From NCBI GenBank assembly GCA_947451475.1, contig CANFZC010000022.1, forward strand, positions 1 to 36,806: 36,806 nucleotides of DNA, given 5' to 3'. The notes under the pieces were generated by a model. It was not told the origin of the DNA and searched no databases. It saw only the letters and a program-made list of their open reading frames with translations. Position 1 is the stretch's first letter; each line of letters starts with the position of its first letter. Of this stretch, positions 34,557 to 36,806 are shown one piece after another. The translations under genes and the position numbers were made by a program. The DNA comes from Flavobacteriaceae bacterium (GTDB lineage Bacteria > Bacteroidota > Bacteroidia > Flavobacteriales > Flavobacteriaceae).

Positions 34557-36209
34557 ATGAAAAAAATAGCCCTTTTCACCTGCTTAGCTGTAATCCTATC
34601 TTTTGCTTCATCAGCACAAACTAAAAAAGCGACTCCCAGCAAAACTCCTTTTGTTTGGGAAGGAGCCAATCTTTATTTTATACTAACCGATAGATTCAAT
34701 AACGGTGACAAAACAAACGACCACACCTTCAATAGAAACCAAGAAACCGCAAAACTAAGAGGCTTTGAAGGTGGCGATATTCGAGGTGTAATTCAAAAAC
34801 TAGACGAAGGCTATTTCAATAAATTAGGAATCAATGCTATTTGGCTGACTCCCATAGTAGAACAAATTCACGGCAGTGTAGACGAAGGAACGGGAGCAAC
34901 ATACGGCTTCCATGGCTATTGGACGAGAGACTGGACTTCCCTAGACCCAAGCTTCGGAACCAAAGAAGACCTGGCAGAATTAGTCCAAAAAGCACACGCA
35001 CAAGGCATACGTGTCTTACTGGATGCCGTAATCAATCATACCGGACCTGTAACACCCGAAGATTCTGTTTTCCCTGCTGACTGGGTGCGCACCTCCCCAA
35101 AATGCACCTATAAATCATACGATACCTACATCAACTGTACCCTCGTTGAAAACCTACCCGACGTCAAAACTGAAAGCAACGAAAATGTAGAGGTCCCTTC
35201 GTTCTTAGCCAACAAATGGAAAAAACAAGGACGTTACGATAAAGAAATGGCCTCATTAGATGCCTTTTTTAAGCAAACAGGCTACCCAAGAGCACCCAAA
35301 TACTACATCATGAAATGGCTGTCCGACTATATTACAGAATTCGGCATAGACGGATACCGAGTTGACACAGCCAAACATACCACTGAAGATGTATGGTTTG
35401 ATTTCAAAAAAGTATGCGACAGAGCCTTTGCCCAATACAAAAAAAACAACCCTAAAAAAGTACTCGACAATAACCCTTTCTTCACCGTAGGGGAAGTATA
35501 CGGCTACAACATTAGCGCTAAAAAAGAATACGACTTCGGGGATAAAAAAGTAAATTACTTCGAACACGGATTCACCGGCCTAATCAATTTCGACTTCAGA
35601 AATGAAGCCAAATTAAATTATGAAGAATTATTTGCCAAATATGCAACGATATTGCATACCGACTTAAAAGGACATACCGTAATGAACTACGTCTCTTCCC
35701 ACGACGACAGCGCTCCCTATGATAAGAAACGTGAAAAGCCACTAGAATCAGGTACCAAATTATTACTGGCACCCGGAATAGCCCAAATCTATTATGGGGA
35801 CGAAAGCGCACGACCTTTAGAAATTGAAGGAGCGCAAGGGGATGCCAATTTGCGTTCCAACATGAATTGGGATGCCATTGCCAATGATGCCAAAACAAAC
35901 GAAATCCTAACCCATTGGCAAAAACTAGGCAACTTTAGAAAAAAACATCCTGCCATAGGAGCCGGAATGCACCAGCAAATTAGCGCAACACCCTACGTGT
36001 TCAGCCGCAACTATACGCAATCGAAATACAATGATAAAGTAGTAGTGGGCTTAGAATTGCCTATTGGTAAAAAAGAAATACCCGTCGGAAAAGTATTTCC
36101 TAACGGCACCAAAGTAAAAGATGCCTACTCGGGAAAAACGACCATAATTGCCAAAGGAAAAGCAACACTAGAGTCTGATTTCGACTTAGTCCTTTTAGAA
36201 AAAATCTAA
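34557..36209 (+). CDS. Periplasmic GH13 alpha-amylase
   Basis: The 550-residue enzyme has a Sec signal (1-20, SSAQ) and an alpha-amylase barrel beginning almost at once (GANLYFILTDRFNNGD), without an N-terminal accessory domain. Conserved regions are LLDAVINH (154-161), GYRVD with nucleophile Asp270, VGEVYG with acid/base Glu313, and SSHDD with Asp383. The insert after INH contains two cysteines. It resembles the MalS type of periplasmic amylase in layout, but that is a structural guess. It follows the GH31 gene by 4 bases and precedes a phosphodiesterase gene by 6. With the GH13 at 30340 it gives the periplasm two different amylase-type enzymes. Confidence 0.9.
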   Translation: MKKIALFTCLAVILSFASSAQTKKATPSKTPFVWEGANLYFILTDRFNNGDKTNDHTFNRNQETAKLRGFEGGDIRGVIQKLDEGYFNKLGINAIWLTPIVEQIHGSVDEGTGATYGFHGYWTRDWTSLDPSFGTKEDLAELVQKAHAQGIRVLLDAVINHTGPVTPEDSVFPADWVRTSPKCTYKSYDTYINCTLVENLPDVKTESNENVEVPSFLANKWKKQGRYDKEMASLDAFFKQTGYPRAPKYYIMKWLSDYITEFGIDGYRVDTAKHTTEDVWFDFKKVCDRAFAQYKKNNPKKVLDNNPFFTVGEVYGYNISAKKEYDFGDKKVNYFEHGFTGLINFDFRNEAKLNYEELFAKYATILHTDLKGHTVMNYVSSHDDSAPYDKKREKPLESGTKLLLAPGIAQIYYGDESARPLEIEGAQGDANLRSNMNWDAIANDAKTNEILTHWQKLGNFRKKHPAIGAGMHQQISATPYVFSRNYTQSKYNDKVVVGLELPIGKKEIPVGKVFPNGTKVKDAYSGKTTIIAKGKATLESDFDLVLLEKI

Positions 36210-36215
36210 ACCAGT

Positions 36216-36806
36216 ATGCTCAAAATTGGTCATAGAGGTGCAAAAGGTCATGCCCAAGAAAACACCTTGGCTTCCTTCCAAAAAGCAATCGAATTGGGCG
36301 TCGACATGATCGAACTAGATGTCTTTGCAAGCAAAGACAACATCCCTATGGTCATTCACGATATAACCATAGACCGAACCACAACCAGCAAAGGACTAGT
36401 AGCTGATTACACAGCAGCCTACCTACAAGAATTAGGAATCCCTAGCCTAAGCGAAGTGTTCGACTTAGTAAACGGGCAATGCGAAATCAACATTGAAATA
36501 AAAGACTTTAATTCGGTAGCTAGTGTGCTTCAACTTGTCAATGAAGCTGCCTTCCCAAAACACAAACTCCTAATCTCAAGCTTCGATTGGAATGCGTTGC
36601 AAGAGGTTCGCTTTCATGACACCAACATACGCATTGGAGTACTCACCGAAACCGATTTAAAATTAGCTCTAGCCTTCGCCAAATTCATAAAAGCCTACGC
36701 CATCCACCCGCATCACCTCCTGCTGACCAAAGAAAATACGGAACAATTACAATCCCAAAATTTTAAAGTTTTCCCCTGGACCATAAATGAGCCCGAAGCT
36801 ATTACC
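36216..36806 (+). CDS. Glycerophosphodiester phosphodiesterase (partial, right edge)
   Basis: The ATG at 36216 opens 197 codons that run to the edge of the window without a stop. The GDPD family motifs are complete: HRG (His6-Arg7), EN (15-16), ELD (33-35) and HD (48-49). The later IEIKD strand also fits, and near the edge FKVFPWTIN is the usual last barrel strand, so only a short C-terminus is missing. It hydrolyses glycerophosphodiesters to glycerol-3-phosphate and an alcohol. No signal peptide is visible, so it is probably cytoplasmic. It starts 6 bases after the GH13 stop, in the same operon, though its link with starch metabolism is unclear. Confidence 0.9.
   Translation, partial: MLKIGHRGAKGHAQENTLASFQKAIELGVDMIELDVFASKDNIPMVIHDITIDRTTTSKGLVADYTAAYLQELGIPSLSEVFDLVNGQCEINIEIKDFNSVASVLQLVNEAAFPKHKLLISSFDWNALQEVRFHDTNIRIGVLTETDLKLALAFAKFIKAYAIHPHHLLLTKENTEQLQSQNFKVFPWTINEPEAIT

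Overview
The window looks like a chromosomal segment of a flavobacterium (Bacteroidota, Flavobacterium or a close relative). The reasons are the AT-rich sequence, the SusC/SusD/SusE outer-membrane genes, C-terminal type IX secretion (T9SS) sorting domains, Bacteroidota promoters of the TTTG-N18/19-TAnnTTTG type, a class II HMG-CoA reductase (mevalonate pathway) and signal peptides ending in AQ. The genus is inferred from these traits, not from a database match.

Region 1 (1-1044): the 5' part of a minus-strand gene for a secreted protein of SusE/SusF-like modules runs off the left edge. It is followed by tRNA-Phe(GAA) with its own promoter and terminator. Region 2 (1070-8668): a plus-strand envelope block containing coaX, an outer-membrane beta-barrel gene, a TPR protein, lptC, a 65-aa membrane protein, a CNNM/CorC-type membrane protein and a PpiD-like foldase, closed by a 22-bp-stem terminator. 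Region 3 (8660-13780): minus-strand isoprenoid genes (class II HMG-CoA reductase and a GYDIA-type GHMP kinase) and a large AsmA-like protein with a probably leaderless transcript.

Region 4 (13814-36806) is a starch/maltodextrin utilisation locus with a LacI-family regulator at its centre. On the minus strand are susC, susD, susE, a T9SS-exported GH13 amylase and a T9SS-exported protein built of four SusE/F-like modules. On the plus strand are the regulator, a sugar MFS transporter, beta-phosphoglucomutase, a GH65 maltose phosphorylase, a GH13 neopullulanase-like enzyme, a GH31 alpha-glucosidase, a second GH13 alpha-amylase, and the start of a glycerophosphodiester phosphodiesterase gene. The inferred flow is: starch is bound and cut at the surface, maltodextrins enter through SusCD, GH13 and GH31 enzymes trim them in the periplasm, the MFS protein imports maltose, and maltose phosphorylase plus beta-PGM convert it to glucose and glucose-6-phosphate.

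The most interesting signal is a shared operator-like element (core ACGAAAACGT) about 90-110 bp upstream of three minus-strand genes: susC (divergent from lacI), the four-module protein gene and the distant partial gene at the left edge. It joins a dispersed set of secreted SusE/F-like module proteins to the LacI-controlled starch locus. No mobile element, integrase, CRISPR array or rRNA was seen. No intergenic gap exceeds about 270 bases.
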